Source: Gleimia europaea ACS-120-V-Col10b (GTDB taxonomy: Bacteria; Actinomycetota; Actinomycetes; Actinomycetales; Actinomycetaceae). From it: a stretch of DNA of 64,000 bases. The stretch is from assembly GCF_000411155.1 (NCBI RefSeq), contig NZ_KE150267.1:68170-132169 (forward strand), given 5' to 3'. A model generated the notes under the pieces. The model ran no database searches. It had not been told where the DNA came from and saw only the letters and a program-made list of their open reading frames with translations. The position numbers were made by a program, and so were the translations under genes. Shown in pieces: positions 46,369 to 55,417 of the stretch (its first letter is position 1; each line of letters starts with the position of its first letter).

Positions 46369-47601
46369 ATGGAAAGCTCACTACCGCGCGGCGTTGATCT
46401 GCCGCAGTTTCCGTGGGACACGCTGGCTGATGCGAAGAAACTGGCCAGCGCGCATCCGGATGGAATCGTGGATCTGTCCATCGGCACGCCCGTAGATGAA
46501 ACGCCGCAGATAATCCAAGATGCTTTGAAAGAGGCGGCAAATGCGCCGGGATACCCCACGGTGGTTGGAACCGCGGAGGTTTTTGAAGCTACCAAGATTT
46601 GGGCGCGTGCCCGCGGAATCTCCGCCCTTGACGAGGGAGCGGCGGCGATTCCCACCATCGGATCAAAAGAAATGGTTGCGTGGCTTCCCTTTATTCTGGG
46701 GGTGAGGCCGGGAGACCGTGTGTTGATCCCGAGGTGCGCATACCCGACCTACGACATCGGGGTGCGCCTGGCCGGTGCCCAGCCCATCGCGGTGGATGAG
46801 GACCCCGCGCAGTGGCCAGACGCTCAGATGGTTTGGATCAACTCGCCGGGCAACCCCAACGGGCACGTGCTCGACGTGGAGCAGTTACGGCAAATCGTTG
46901 CGTGGGCCAGGCAACGCGGCGCGATTGTGGCGTCGGATGAGTGCTACGCCGCCCTCGTCTGGGATGAATCCCTGCTTGACGAGGGAGTTCCCTCTTTGCT
47001 GTCCGACGCGGTGTGTGAGGAGGACGCGAGTGGCCTGCTGACGTTGTATTCGCTGTCAAAACAGTCCAACATGGCCGGATACCGCGCGGGCATTATGATG
47101 GGGGACCCGAAACTGGTTGAGGCGGCGGTAGCCGTGCGTAAACATGCAGGAATGATGGTATCTTCGCCTGTTATGCACGCAATGAGCGTGGCTTTGCACG
47201 ATAGCGCGTCGGCCTTCACCAACCCGCGCGAGGGGCTCTACCGAAGCACGGATAATGCGAAAACTGTCTTAATGGGACAGCTCTCACACGTATCTACCCA
47301 GCGGGGCATCTACGCCAAGCGCCGGGCAAAACTGCAAGAAGCGTTTGCGAGCGTCGGCCTCGAAAATGATCCGCAATCGCGTGCCGGCCTTTACCTGTGG
47401 CTTCGCGACCAACGCGGTGAGGCGGACGGGCGAGAGCTTGTGGAACGGCTTGCGAAGCTGGGAATCCTTGTGGCGCCGGGAGAATTCTATGGGGAAGGTA
47501 ACGAAGCGTTCATAAGAGTTTCTCTATCGGGTAACGATGAACGAATCGACGCCGCTGTGGAACGTTTGTCACAGTCAAAAACGTCTTTCGCCGCGAAATA
47601 A
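46369..47601 (+). CDS. dapC: Succinyldiaminopimelate transaminase DapC
   Basis: PLP aminotransferase of lysine/diaminopimelate synthesis, 410 residues. Features are LSIGTPVDETP, ALKEAANAPGYP, TIGSKEMVAWLPF, WINSPGNPNGHVLD, SDECYAALVWD and the Schiff-base Lys in LYSLSKQSNMAGYRAG; the C-terminus has GLYLWLRD and RVSLSGNDERI. The ATG at 46369, which has an AGGAAGAAGAGGG lead, begins the family-typical LPQFPWDTL region; further open sequence upstream is not protein-like. The fdxA-dapC order supports DapC over other class I aminotransferases. Confidence 0.9.
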   Translation: MESSLPRGVDLPQFPWDTLADAKKLASAHPDGIVDLSIGTPVDETPQIIQDALKEAANAPGYPTVVGTAEVFEATKIWARARGISALDEGAAAIPTIGSKEMVAWLPFILGVRPGDRVLIPRCAYPTYDIGVRLAGAQPIAVDEDPAQWPDAQMVWINSPGNPNGHVLDVEQLRQIVAWARQRGAIVASDECYAALVWDESLLDEGVPSLLSDAVCEEDASGLLTLYSLSKQSNMAGYRAGIMMGDPKLVEAAVAVRKHAGMMVSSPVMHAMSVALHDSASAFTNPREGLYRSTDNAKTVLMGQLSHVSTQRGIYAKRRAKLQEAFASVGLENDPQSRAGLYLWLRDQRGEADGRELVERLAKLGILVAPGEFYGEGNEAFIRVSLSGNDERIDAAVERLSQSKTSFAAK

Positions 47602-47687
47602 TCTCGATGTTGAGATAATCTGATTTCGACAGTTTCGACAAAGAAGCGAAGCTAAAAGTTTTCCGCAAGCTCAGGAGGAAGGCGGAG

Positions 47688-49049
47688 ATGGCAACTGAAA
47701 AGGGCAAGACCCCAAAGACAGAAGTAGCCGACAAGGTGGAGAACACCAAGAAAACAAGCGGGCTACTTACGGTTGACGAACACAAAGTTGAACTTCCGCG
47801 AGTAGTGGCCACCGCCGGCTCGGATGGTCTCGGCATCAACAAAGTTCTGGCAACCACTGGCGTAACCACCTACGACCCCGGCTTTACCAACACGGCGTCC
47901 GCCTCATCCGCGATCACCTACATCGATGGCGGTGCGGGTATTCTGCGCTACCGCGGATACCCCATTGAGCAACTCGCAAAAGGCTCCAGCTTCCTGGAAG
48001 TTGCATACCTGCTCATTTATGGGGAACTACCCGATGCGGTGACCCTCGAAGCTTTCATCCGTCGCGTGCAGCGCCACCGCCTGCTACACGAGGACTTCCA
48101 GGCCTTCTTCGGCGCCTTCCCCAGCAACGGGCATCCCATGGCCATCCTGCAGGCTGGCGTTGCCGGCCTCGCAACCTACTACCAGCACACGCTGAACCCG
48201 GACGATGACGAGGCAATGGACAAGGCGTCGGTGCTACTGCTTGCGAAGGTGCCGACCATGATCGCGACCATTGCCAAGCGCGCCGCCGGTCTACCACCGC
48301 TATACCCGGACGCGCAGCGCTCGTACACTGAAGACTTCATCCGCATGACGTTTGGCCTGCCATACCAGTCTTACGACATTGACCCGGCCATCGTCCGCGC
48401 GCTTGACATGCTACTGATTCTGCACGCCGACCACGAGCAGAACTGCTCCACCTCGACCGTGCGCATGGTTGGATCCGCGAAGGCGAACATGTACGCATCT
48501 GTTGCTGCTGGTGTTGGCGCGCTCTCTGGCCCGCTTCACGGTGGTGCTAACGAGGCCGTTTTGCGCATGCTCGCAGAGATTCGCGACTCTGACATGACGG
48601 TTAAGGACTTCGTAGCGAAGGCCAAGGATAAGACGTCGGGCGTGCGCCTCATGGGCTTTGGACACCGCGTGTACAAGAACTACGATCCGCGCGCAGCCAT
48701 CGTCAAGGGCGCTGCACACGATGTTTTGGAGCGCCTGGGCAAGCAGGACGAACTTTTGGACATCGCGTTGGAGCTTGAAGAAATGGCTCTGAATGATGAC
48801 TACTTCGTTGAGCGCAAGCTCTACCCGAACGTGGACTTCTACACGGGCCTCATCTACTCGGCTCTGGGCTTCCCAACCAAGATGTTCACACCGCTGTTCG
48901 CAATGGGCCGACTACCCGGCTGGATTGCGCAGTACAGGGAGATGGCTCGCGACCCGGAGGGACGCATCGGCCGCCCGCGTCAGGTTTACGTTGGCGAAAC
49001 CGAGCGCGACTACATTCCGCTCCGCAACCGTTTGCGCAAAGACAGCTAA
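47688..49049 (+). CDS. gltA: Citrate synthase
   Basis: Condenses oxaloacetate with acetyl-CoA. The 453 residues (typical 430) include a 25-residue Lys/Thr-rich N-terminal extension, then YDPGFTNTASASSAITYIDG and ILRYRGYPIEQLA. The catalytic histidines lie in LHADHEQNCSTSTVR and MGFGHRVYKNYDPRA, and the Asp is in FYTGLIYSALGFP. An AGGAGGAAGG site precedes the ATG. With PFL in the same window this indicates both fermentation and at least part of the TCA cycle. Confidence 0.95.
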   Translation: MATEKGKTPKTEVADKVENTKKTSGLLTVDEHKVELPRVVATAGSDGLGINKVLATTGVTTYDPGFTNTASASSAITYIDGGAGILRYRGYPIEQLAKGSSFLEVAYLLIYGELPDAVTLEAFIRRVQRHRLLHEDFQAFFGAFPSNGHPMAILQAGVAGLATYYQHTLNPDDDEAMDKASVLLLAKVPTMIATIAKRAAGLPPLYPDAQRSYTEDFIRMTFGLPYQSYDIDPAIVRALDMLLILHADHEQNCSTSTVRMVGSAKANMYASVAAGVGALSGPLHGGANEAVLRMLAEIRDSDMTVKDFVAKAKDKTSGVRLMGFGHRVYKNYDPRAAIVKGAAHDVLERLGKQDELLDIALELEEMALNDDYFVERKLYPNVDFYTGLIYSALGFPTKMFTPLFAMGRLPGWIAQYREMARDPEGRIGRPRQVYVGETERDYIPLRNRLRKDS

Positions 49050-49071
49050 CTATTAGCTGGTTATCTAACCA

Positions 49072-49121
49072 AACAGGGGGAGGGGGGACGCAGTATTTCC
49101 GGCGTTAAACCCTCCCCTGTT
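49072..49121. terminator. Terminator between gltA and maf
   Basis: Arms AACAGGGGGAGGG (49072-49084) and CCCTCCCCTGTT (49110-49121), with a 25-base loop, lying between convergent genes. Confidence 0.6.
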
Positions 49122-49140
49122 CACGCGTTGCGACAGCGCG

Positions 49141-49911
49141 CTACTTGTTCCAAAGGCCGGGCCAGAAAACGCCGAGCTCCTTTGTGATCTGGCGAAGCAG
49201 AGGCAGTGAGATCCCGACCACCGAGTGTGGATCTCCGGTAACTCCCGCAATGAACGCACCGCCAAGGCTATCGATGGTGAAAGCTCCCGCAACTTCCAGA
49301 GGTTCTCCCGTAGCTACATAAGCGCGAATCTCATCTTCATCGAGGTCAGTGAAATGAACCGTGGTGGCGCATGAGTCATACCGCGTGTCGAGGATCGTTA
49401 AACCGGTTGGGCCATTGTTTGAGCCTCCCGGCGAAGTAGCCGAATCGTACTCAACGCGAAGTAGTGTGATTGCGTGACCGGTGTGCAACACGACGTCGTT
49501 GCCTGAAAGCTCGCGAATACGGCTCACGGCGACTTCGGGTGAATGAGGTTTGCCAACCAGTGCGCCGTTCACTTCCAGCATCGAATCGCACCCAACCACG
49601 ATCGCCGAGGCAGGAGCGGGCATGCCTTGCTGGCGCGAGAAGTCGGCGATCTCAGTGGCGGTAAGCGCCTGGGCTACCGACGCGGCCTTCACCTTCGCTA
49701 AGGCCATTACCTTTTGTGCCGCCTGGTGGGCGGAGGTGGCATTCTCAAACTGGGCGAGAACCGCGTCCTCGTCTGCATTTGACACGCGGATCAGCGGCTC
49801 TATGCCCGCCGCGCGAAGCGTTTTCGCACGCGCGGGTGAAGCTGAGCCAAGCACCAAAACGGTACTGGTATTCGCGTGCTCAGCGGGAGAGAAACCCGGG
49901 GTATCACTCAC
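49141..49911 (-). CDS. maf: Maf family nucleotide pyrophosphatase
   Basis: House-cleaning pyrophosphatase that hydrolyses non-standard or modified NTPs. The 256 residues (longer than the usual 200) show VLGSASPARAKTLRAAGI at the start, VVGCDSMLEVNGALVGKPHS in the centre and GGAFIAGVTGDPHSVVGISL near the end. The extra length comes from an insert around residues 75-95 and another around 140-160. The ATG overlaps the 3' end of the DUF885 gene by 8 bases, so the two are probably co-transcribed. Confidence 0.9.
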   Translation of the reverse strand: MSDTPGFSPAEHANTSTVLVLGSASPARAKTLRAAGIEPLIRVSNADEDAVLAQFENATSAHQAAQKVMALAKVKAASVAQALTATEIADFSRQQGMPAPASAIVVGCDSMLEVNGALVGKPHSPEVAVSRIRELSGNDVVLHTGHAITLLRVEYDSATSPGGSNNGPTGLTILDTRYDSCATTVHFTDLDEDEIRAYVATGEPLEVAGAFTIDSLGGAFIAGVTGDPHSVVGISLPLLRQITKELGVFWPGLWNK

Positions 49912-51694
49912 AGCTCATCACGTCCTCGAGGACGGCCAGTGGAAGACCGCCGAGCGCCAGCGCGGTGTCGTGGAACTCGCGCAACTTCGTGCCGTGGTTG
50001 CTTGCTTGAAGCGTGCCGGCGGAATGCGCGGACAGCCACTTGCTGCGCAGATCTTGCCAAACGCGTTGGCCCACTTTGTAGGACGAGGCTTGTCCCGCCC
50101 AACCAAGATAGCGAGTAGTTTCAAACTCGAGGAACTTCGGATCCATAGCCACATTCAGGCTCATGAATGCCCAAAGATCATTGCGATCCCAAACCCCCTC
50201 GGCGACGTCGGTCTTACCGAGGTTAAGGTACGGAGAGGTGTTAAGGGCGCCCTTGTACGCCCTATCGGAAATGCCGATCGAAGACAGGTAAGCACTCGTT
50301 GGTTTCTTAAGACCGAGGTGAACGCCGATATCTACCAGGACGCGCGCGGCGCGTAACCTTTGCGCATCCAACATGCCGAGCCGCTCAGCAGGGTGCTCCA
50401 AGAATCCGAGCTCGTCCATTAACTGTTCGGCATACAGCGCCCAACCCTCACCGTAACCGGAGAACCAGCACAACTGGCGACGCCACGTGTTCAGCGTGTC
50501 TTTCAAAGACACTGCGCGGCCCAGCTGCATGTGATGGCCAGGCATACCCTCATGGTAGACCGTAGTTTTCTCCTGCCAAGTGTGGAAAACCTCCACGCCT
50601 GGAGGTACGGCCCACCACATCGTTCCCGGCCGCGAAAAATCATCTGTTGGCTGAGTGTAGAAAATACCTCCATCGCCAGCTGGCGAAATCTTCGCTGCTA
50701 GTCTGCGCATCTGATCCGTTACCGTGAAATGACGGCCCGACAGGTACTCAACGGCCTCGTCCGACGTCTCCTGCATCCAGCGCTGAAGCGCGTCCACGCC
50801 GTGAACCTGGTGCGCCGGGTCGTTATTCAACCTCTCGAAAGCTTCACCTACCGTGACCGAAGGGCCATACAACTCAGTGACGATCGCTTCTTGTTGCGCA
50901 TGAATATTGCGCAGCTCTTCAAGCGCCCACGCATAAGTTTCTTCCGGATCGATCTTCTTACCCAAGAAGTGAGCCGACTTCAGAATGTACTCGTCACGCC
51001 CAACCGCATCCCGATTGATCGCAATCGGTGCCACATTCTGCTTAAGCCAGGCCGTGAAGTCTCTTGTCGCTGCCTGCGCGCCGCGTGCCGCCTCTTCAAG
51101 CTGTTTGTGTAATGCTGTATACCTGCCCACGGTTGAATCATTAAACTCTTTCAATAACCTGCCGTACGGATCCTGCGCCCCGCCTTGAGCCGTCAAATCG
51201 CCGAGCACGAACTCAACCTGCGTCCTCGTGGGGATGCGCCCAGCTTTGATAGACCATTCGAGGCCGCGCTTGTACGAGTCGAACGCCTCTGGAACTTCCT
51301 GCACGCGGCGCACCAAGTCCGCCCAATGTTCAGCGGTTTCCATCGGCATCAGCGTGAACGGGTCACGGATCGCCTGCACTGGCGAATCAATGTTATTCAG
51401 CTCGCCAACTGTCAAACCAGCCTCGAACAGTTCCAACTGATTACCCAAATCCCAGGTCAAAGCCTTACGAGTAACCGAATCAACCTCGTCCTCGTCTCTC
51501 ACGGTTGAACCATGCTGAAGCGTGCGCCTATAAAGCTGCGCAAGCTCAGAAGCACCTTCGGGGGAAAAGTCTGAAATCGTCCTTCCCGCGAACGGTACCC
51601 CCATGCCGATCGCCACTTCCGGAACAAAACCAATGAGACTTGCTACAAAATCGTCCGTTACGCGATCCAACGCAGAAGGTGTACGCATCATCAT
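49904..51694 (-). CDS. DUF885 family protein (putative metallopeptidase)
   Basis: A 596-residue DUF885 protein. The zinc-peptidase-like motif HEGMPGHHMQ lies near residue 375, with downstream EGWALYAEQLMDELGF supplying the likely third ligand Glu. The rest is mostly helical. No signal peptide is seen, so it should be cytoplasmic. Natural substrates are unknown. AGAAAGGATG precedes the start. It runs into maf with a small overlap. Confidence 0.85.
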   Translation of the reverse strand: MMMRTPSALDRVTDDFVASLIGFVPEVAIGMGVPFAGRTISDFSPEGASELAQLYRRTLQHGSTVRDEDEVDSVTRKALTWDLGNQLELFEAGLTVGELNNIDSPVQAIRDPFTLMPMETAEHWADLVRRVQEVPEAFDSYKRGLEWSIKAGRIPTRTQVEFVLGDLTAQGGAQDPYGRLLKEFNDSTVGRYTALHKQLEEAARGAQAATRDFTAWLKQNVAPIAINRDAVGRDEYILKSAHFLGKKIDPEETYAWALEELRNIHAQQEAIVTELYGPSVTVGEAFERLNNDPAHQVHGVDALQRWMQETSDEAVEYLSGRHFTVTDQMRRLAAKISPAGDGGIFYTQPTDDFSRPGTMWWAVPPGVEVFHTWQEKTTVYHEGMPGHHMQLGRAVSLKDTLNTWRRQLCWFSGYGEGWALYAEQLMDELGFLEHPAERLGMLDAQRLRAARVLVDIGVHLGLKKPTSAYLSSIGISDRAYKGALNTSPYLNLGKTDVAEGVWDRNDLWAFMSLNVAMDPKFLEFETTRYLGWAGQASSYKVGQRVWQDLRSKWLSAHSAGTLQASNHGTKLREFHDTALALGGLPLAVLEDVMSCE

Positions 51695-51725
51695 CCTTTC
51701 TATGCTTGCCCTTCAACTCTAAAAC

Positions 51726-51854
51726 ATGGGTAGGACAAACAATTTAGAACAACAACGACCAGCCGACACAGCTAGAAACAGCAGCCAAATGAAAACCATG
51801 CTCAAGATGTCAAAGCGCGTCCGAGAAGCCTACGAACAAGCGAAAAACTTGTGA
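51726..51854 (+). CDS. Possible small basic protein (42 residues)
   Basis: ATG at 51726 to TGA at 51854 encodes 42 residues ending KMLK-type basic helix (MKTMLKMSKRVREAYEQ). No clear ribosome site or -10 is present. It lies between the divergent DUF885 gene and hup. Could be chance. Confidence 0.25.
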   Translation: MGRTNNLEQQRPADTARNSSQMKTMLKMSKRVREAYEQAKNL

Positions 51855-52033
51855 TCCTAACACGATTTTCAGCGCGCGTAAAAATGCCGCTTAAAAATGT
51901 GGGAAATTACCCGAAAACGTTCAAAACTCGCTGTTTCAAGCTGACAACACGCCCTTAAAGCCTTAGTGTGTGGGTGTTAGAGCGAAAACCGCTCGTAACT
52001 GTTCATATTGGTTTTCTACCGGAAGGTTCCAAC

Positions 52034-52315
52034 ATGTCCGTAAACCGCACTCAGCTTGTTGCAAAGATCGCCGAGAAGGCTAACCTCACCAAGGTTCAGT
52101 CCGACGCCGCTCTAGCCGCATTCCAGGAAGTCCTAATTGAGTCCCTTTCCGCTGGCGAGCCCGTCAAGGTAACCGGCCTCTTCTCCGTCGAGCGTGTTGA
52201 GCGCGCTGCCCGTACCGGCCGTAACCCGCAGACCGGCGAGCAGATCCAGATTCCTGCTGGCTTCGGTGTGAAGATCTCCGCTGGCTCTACCCTCAAGAAG
52301 GCCGTCCAGAAGTAA
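52034..52315 (+). CDS. hup: HU family DNA-binding protein
   Basis: Nucleoid protein of 93 residues, the normal size. It begins VNRTQLVAKIAEKANLTK, has the beta-arm signature GLFSVERVERAARTGRNP with the family G-x-NP tip (GRNPQTGEQIQIPA) and ends FKISAG-like VKISAGSTLKKAVQK. The ATG at 52034 has GGAAGG 9 bases upstream. It lacks the long Lys/Ala tail of mycobacterial HupB. A strong hairpin follows. Confidence 0.95.
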   Translation: MSVNRTQLVAKIAEKANLTKVQSDAALAAFQEVLIESLSAGEPVKVTGLFSVERVERAARTGRNPQTGEQIQIPAGFGVKISAGSTLKKAVQK

Positions 52316-52339
52316 GCGGCGCGTGAAGCAAACTAAACA

Positions 52340-52369
52340 AAGTGGCGAGGATAACCTCGCCACTTTTCT
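52340..52369 (+). terminator. Terminator of hup
   Basis: AAGTGGCGAGG (52340-52350), ATAA loop, CCTCGCCACTT (52355-52365) and a T-rich tail. Confidence 0.9.
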
Positions 52370-52455
52370 TCTTTCTACTTAATCGACCCAAGTGAGGGTG
52401 CATATACTTAAACGCGTAGCTGGGCTACGCTAACCAATCTAGTTAAGGAAACCGA

Positions 52456-53238
52456 ATGAAGATTGCTATTCTTCCAAACAACGAAGCTATTGGTAAAGTC
52501 GGCGCCGATATTCTCGAATCGGCACTAAAAGACAAGCCTGATTCTGTAATTGGTCTGGCCACGGGCTCTAGCCCGCTACCGCTGTACAAGGAACTGATTA
52601 AGCGACACCAAGCCGGTAATCTCAGCTTCGCCCAGTGCCGAGCATTCACTCTCGACGAGTACATTGGTCTCGAAGCTGGACACCCGGAAAGCTATGTGAA
52701 CTTCATTCACCGCGAATTTGTTGACCAGGTTGATTTCGCCGAGGGGGCGGTGAACACGCCGAATGCTCTTGCTGCTGACCTCAACGTTGCAGCCGCCGAG
52801 TACGACGCTTCCATCCGGGAAGCCGGGGGAGTTGACTTCCAGGTTCTCGGCATTGGTTCAGACGGTCACATCGCGTTCAACGAGCCGGGCGACTCGCTCG
52901 CATCTCGCACCCACGTTGTGTACCTACACGACCAAACGCGCCGCGATAACGCTCGTTTCTTCGACGATGACATTGACCAGGTTCCCACCAGCGCCATGAC
53001 GCAGGGCCTTGGTACCATCCTCGAAGCACGCAAGATCATCCTTTTCGCGCAAGGAAAGGGCAAAGCGCGTGCAATTCGTGAAATGATTGAGGGCGGCATT
53101 TCGTCTCGCTGGCCGGCATCCGTGCTCCAGCTACACCCCTTCGTTTATGTACTTGTAGACGAGGACGCAGCCTCCGAGCTCGAACTTTCTCCCAACTACC
53201 GCGAAGACTGGGAAAACTACTACTCAGCAAACTTCTAG
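52456..53238 (+). CDS. nagB: Glucosamine-6-phosphate deaminase
   Basis: Converts glucosamine 6-phosphate to fructose 6-phosphate and ammonia. The 260 residues show GLATGSSPLPLYKEL, FTLDEYIGLEAGHPESY (catalytic Asp), LGIGSDGHIAFNEPGDSL (catalytic His), RDNARFFDD and ALTQGL-like AMTQGLGTILEARKI. An AAGGAAA site precedes the ATG. It is monocistronic, without nagA nearby, and ended by a strong hairpin. The C-terminal allosteric lobe of the E. coli enzyme is reduced, as in other Gram-positive NagB. Confidence 0.95.
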   Translation: MKIAILPNNEAIGKVGADILESALKDKPDSVIGLATGSSPLPLYKELIKRHQAGNLSFAQCRAFTLDEYIGLEAGHPESYVNFIHREFVDQVDFAEGAVNTPNALAADLNVAAAEYDASIREAGGVDFQVLGIGSDGHIAFNEPGDSLASRTHVVYLHDQTRRDNARFFDDDIDQVPTSAMTQGLGTILEARKIILFAQGKGKARAIREMIEGGISSRWPASVLQLHPFVYVLVDEDAASELELSPNYREDWENYYSANF

Positions 53239-53249
53239 GCTAGCTCGAT

Positions 53250-53285
53250 GGGGGCGTGCAGGCGGTGGTCTGCATGCCCCCTTTC
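53250..53285 (+). terminator. Terminator of nagB
   Basis: GGGGGCGTGCAG (53250-53261) pairs with CTGCATGCCCCC (53270-53281), followed by TTTC. Confidence 0.85.
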
Positions 53286-53362
53286 GCATGTCCACGCGCT
53301 CTAGGGCTGTGGAGCCTGGAAAAGCGAGTTCCTGGTGCCACCCACCGGGGTGTTTAAGTAGC

Positions 53363-53540
53363 GTGAGGGGAAGTGCCGGTTTGGGATCCTGTTTGGGGCA
53401 GTTGGGGTCGGAATACCGTTTAATCCGTCCTCTAAAACCGCAACCGTGAGGGGAAAGTGCCGGTTTGGCTGCCGTTTTCTGCCGCTTCGGGTCTGAATAC
53501 CGTTACGGCAGTTTGGGTCTGAATCGTTGTGTGGGGCGAG
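53363..53540. repeat. 83-bp tandem repeat (array B), two units plus a degenerate third
   Basis: Units start GTGAGGGG at 53363 and 53446, 83 bases apart; a decayed third start is at 53529. The conserved blocks CGTGAGGGGAA, TGCC, ATCCTGTTT, CAGTT and GGGTCGGAATACCG keep the same spacing as in the reverse complement of array A (42233-42545). A short extra copy of GCAGTTTGGGTCTGAAT follows the second unit. It lies between the nagB terminator and the DUF3039 promoter. Confidence 0.85.
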
Positions 53541-53569
53541 GGGCGGTGGATCAGCGGTTGGAAACTACC

Positions 53570-53584
53570 TAAACTAGAGGCATG
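53570..53584 (+). promoter_or_regulatory. Leaderless promoter of the DUF3039 gene
   Basis: TAAACT (53570-53575), then 6 bases, then the ATG at 53582. The sequence TAAACTAGAGGC is very close to the ychF promoter. Confidence 0.6.
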
Positions 53585-53905
53585 TTCAGCTTCAATTTGG
53601 ATGCGCCAGACCAGCCGCAGGCGCCAAGCGCGCCCTCTCGCTCAACCAACACATCGGTGCTGGAGCGAACGGAGACGAAAGAGCAACGCTCTCCCGGCGA
53701 CGGCGACCGCTTCGCCCACTACGTGCGCCGCGACCGCGTAACCAAATCTCTGATCACCGGCCAGCCGGTCATCGCATTGTGCGGCAAAGTCTGGATCCCC
53801 ATGTCAGACCCGTCCAAGTTTCCCGTCTGCCCGCGCTGTAAAGCCCTGCGTGACGAAATGGGAGCGCACGGCCCTAACTGGCCCTACTCCGACGGCAACG
53901 AGTAA
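53582..53905 (+). CDS. DUF3039 family protein
   Basis: A 107-residue actinobacterial protein. The conserved part runs from about residue 40: DRFAHYVRRDRV, SLITGQPVIALCGKVWIP and FPVCPRCKALRDEM, with Cys66 and a CxxC pair that could bind zinc. The N-terminal 35 residues are Pro/Ser-rich. No function is known. It has a leaderless start and a hairpin terminator. Confidence 0.82.
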   Translation: MFSFNLDAPDQPQAPSAPSRSTNTSVLERTETKEQRSPGDGDRFAHYVRRDRVTKSLITGQPVIALCGKVWIPMSDPSKFPVCPRCKALRDEMGAHGPNWPYSDGNE

Positions 53906-53928
53906 CCCAGCCACTTCAGTTCTGACAT

Positions 53929-53991
53929 GAAACCGCCCACCCGGGCGGTTTCATCATAAACGGGTAGCGGCCGCCAAAGGCGACCGCTACC
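53929..53991. terminator. Back-to-back terminators between DUF3039 gene and pncB
   Basis: Hairpin 1 has arms GAAACCGCCC (53929-53938) and its complement (53943-53952), ending the DUF3039 transcript. Hairpin 2 has arms 53964-53975 and 53980-53991 (GGTAGCGG core), ending pncB on the other strand. Confidence 0.8.
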
Positions 53992-54009
53992 AAATCTTCC
54001 AAACGGGAG

Positions 54010-55356
54010 CTAGTTGTCGAGTTGCACCATCCTGGTGGGGATGGCCGGCTCGCCGGCAGACAATCGCCATGCGGCGTAAGGAAGCTCGTTGCGCGACTGG
54101 CGGTGGCGTTCGGCCGCAGCCTCCAGGGCGCCCGGCCCCCACAGCTCCGAACGGATCTGCCCGTCCGTAACCAGTGGGATCTGCAGTGGGCGCGCCCCCT
54201 CGGCCTCCAAAATCTTGTGTGCTTCCTCGACGGTGCCGCCGGCAACGATGAGCTCTTCGGAAGCGTAACCCTCTTCGTCTCTGATCCGGCCCGCGATCTT
54301 ACGACCCCCAACCGTGGACTTCGACGCGGACTTCTTACCAACCTTAACCATGTTGCCGGCCTCGTCCTCACGCGCAACCAGCTTGTAAACGAGGGCAGCG
54401 GTGGGAACGCCTGAACCCGTCACCATCTTCGTGCCCACTCCGTACGAATCCACCGGAGCGGCGCCGAGGGCAGCAATAGCGTACTCATCCAGGTCATTCG
54501 TCACCGTGATCTTTGTGGACTTCGCATCCAGCGAATCGAGCAGTCCGCGAACCTTAAATGCCAGGGCCACAAGATCGCCCGAATCCAAGCGGACTGCGCC
54601 AAGCTCACCGCCCATCTCACGAGCGAGCTTCACACCCCGCTCCACCGCCTCAAAAATGTCGTAAGTGTCCACGAGGAGCGTGGTCGAAGGGCCAAGGCTT
54701 TGAATCTGGAAACGGAACGCGTCTTCCTCTGAATCATGCAAAAGCGTGAACGAGTGCGCAGACGTGCCGACGGTGGGGATGCCGTAGCGGATGCCGGCCT
54801 CCAGGTCAGAAGTGCCCACAAACCCCGCGATAACAGCGGCGCGGGCAGCAGAAACAGCGGCGCGCTCGTGCGTTCTGCGCGCCCCGAAGTCCACGCACGG
54901 GCGACCGTGTGCCGCGATCGTCATCCGCGAGGCCGCAGAGGCAACCGCACAGTCGTGGTTCAAGATTGATAGGGCAAGCGTTTCGAGCAGGACGGCCTCA
55001 GCAAACGTGCCCTCAACGGTCAGCAGGGGAGAGCCCTCAAAGTAAACCTCGCCCTCGGCATACCCAAAAATGTCGCCCGAAAAGCGAAAATCCTTCAAAT
55101 AGTCCAGCGCCACGTCAGACACGATCTTGTTTTTATACAGATAGTCGATCTGATCCGCAGAGAACGTGAAACGCTCCAATGCTTCCAAAATGCGGCCCGT
55201 ACCGGCAACCACGCCGAATCTGCGCGTTGCAGGAAGGCGCCGCCCAAAGAGTTCAAATACTGACTTGCGCTCCGCTGTTCCCGCTTTCAAAGCGGCGTCC
55301 AGCATGGTGAGCTCGTACATATCGGTTAGCAGTGCTGTAGATGTTGAAGCAGGCAT
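54010..55356 (-). CDS. pncB: Nicotinate phosphoribosyltransferase
   Basis: NAD salvage enzyme that makes nicotinate mononucleotide. The 448 residues show LLTDMYELTMLDAAL at the start, VYFEGSPLLTVEG, GRPCVDFGARRTH (region of the phosphorylated His), GFVGTSDLEAGIRYGIPTVG, VDTYDIFEAVERG, AVRLDSGDL and YGVGTKMVTGSG. It lacks the long C-terminal extension of some forms. It is divergent from clpS, as in M. tuberculosis (Rv1330c/Rv1331), and both appear leaderless. Confidence 0.95.
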   Translation of the reverse strand: MPASTSTALLTDMYELTMLDAALKAGTAERKSVFELFGRRLPATRRFGVVAGTGRILEALERFTFSADQIDYLYKNKIVSDVALDYLKDFRFSGDIFGYAEGEVYFEGSPLLTVEGTFAEAVLLETLALSILNHDCAVASAASRMTIAAHGRPCVDFGARRTHERAAVSAARAAVIAGFVGTSDLEAGIRYGIPTVGTSAHSFTLLHDSEEDAFRFQIQSLGPSTTLLVDTYDIFEAVERGVKLAREMGGELGAVRLDSGDLVALAFKVRGLLDSLDAKSTKITVTNDLDEYAIAALGAAPVDSYGVGTKMVTGSGVPTAALVYKLVAREDEAGNMVKVGKKSASKSTVGGRKIAGRIRDEEGYASEELIVAGGTVEEAHKILEAEGARPLQIPLVTDGQIRSELWGPGALEAAAERHRQSRNELPYAAWRLSAGEPAIPTRMVQLDN

Positions 55357-55368
55357 AAGTTGAGTTTA
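55357..55368 (-). promoter_or_regulatory. Leaderless promoter of pncB
   Basis: TAAACT on the minus strand (55368-55363) ends 6 bases before the ATG at 55356. Confidence 0.6.
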
Positions 55369-55402
55369 TCCCCAAACCGACACTTTGCACGCCTTAATCT
55401 CT

Positions 55403-55417
55403 TAGGCTGAAAACATG
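55403..55417 (+). promoter_or_regulatory. Leaderless promoter of clpS
   Basis: TAGGCT (55403-55408), then 6 bases, then the ATG at 55415. The pncB and clpS -10 elements lie back to back within 46 bases. Confidence 0.55.
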
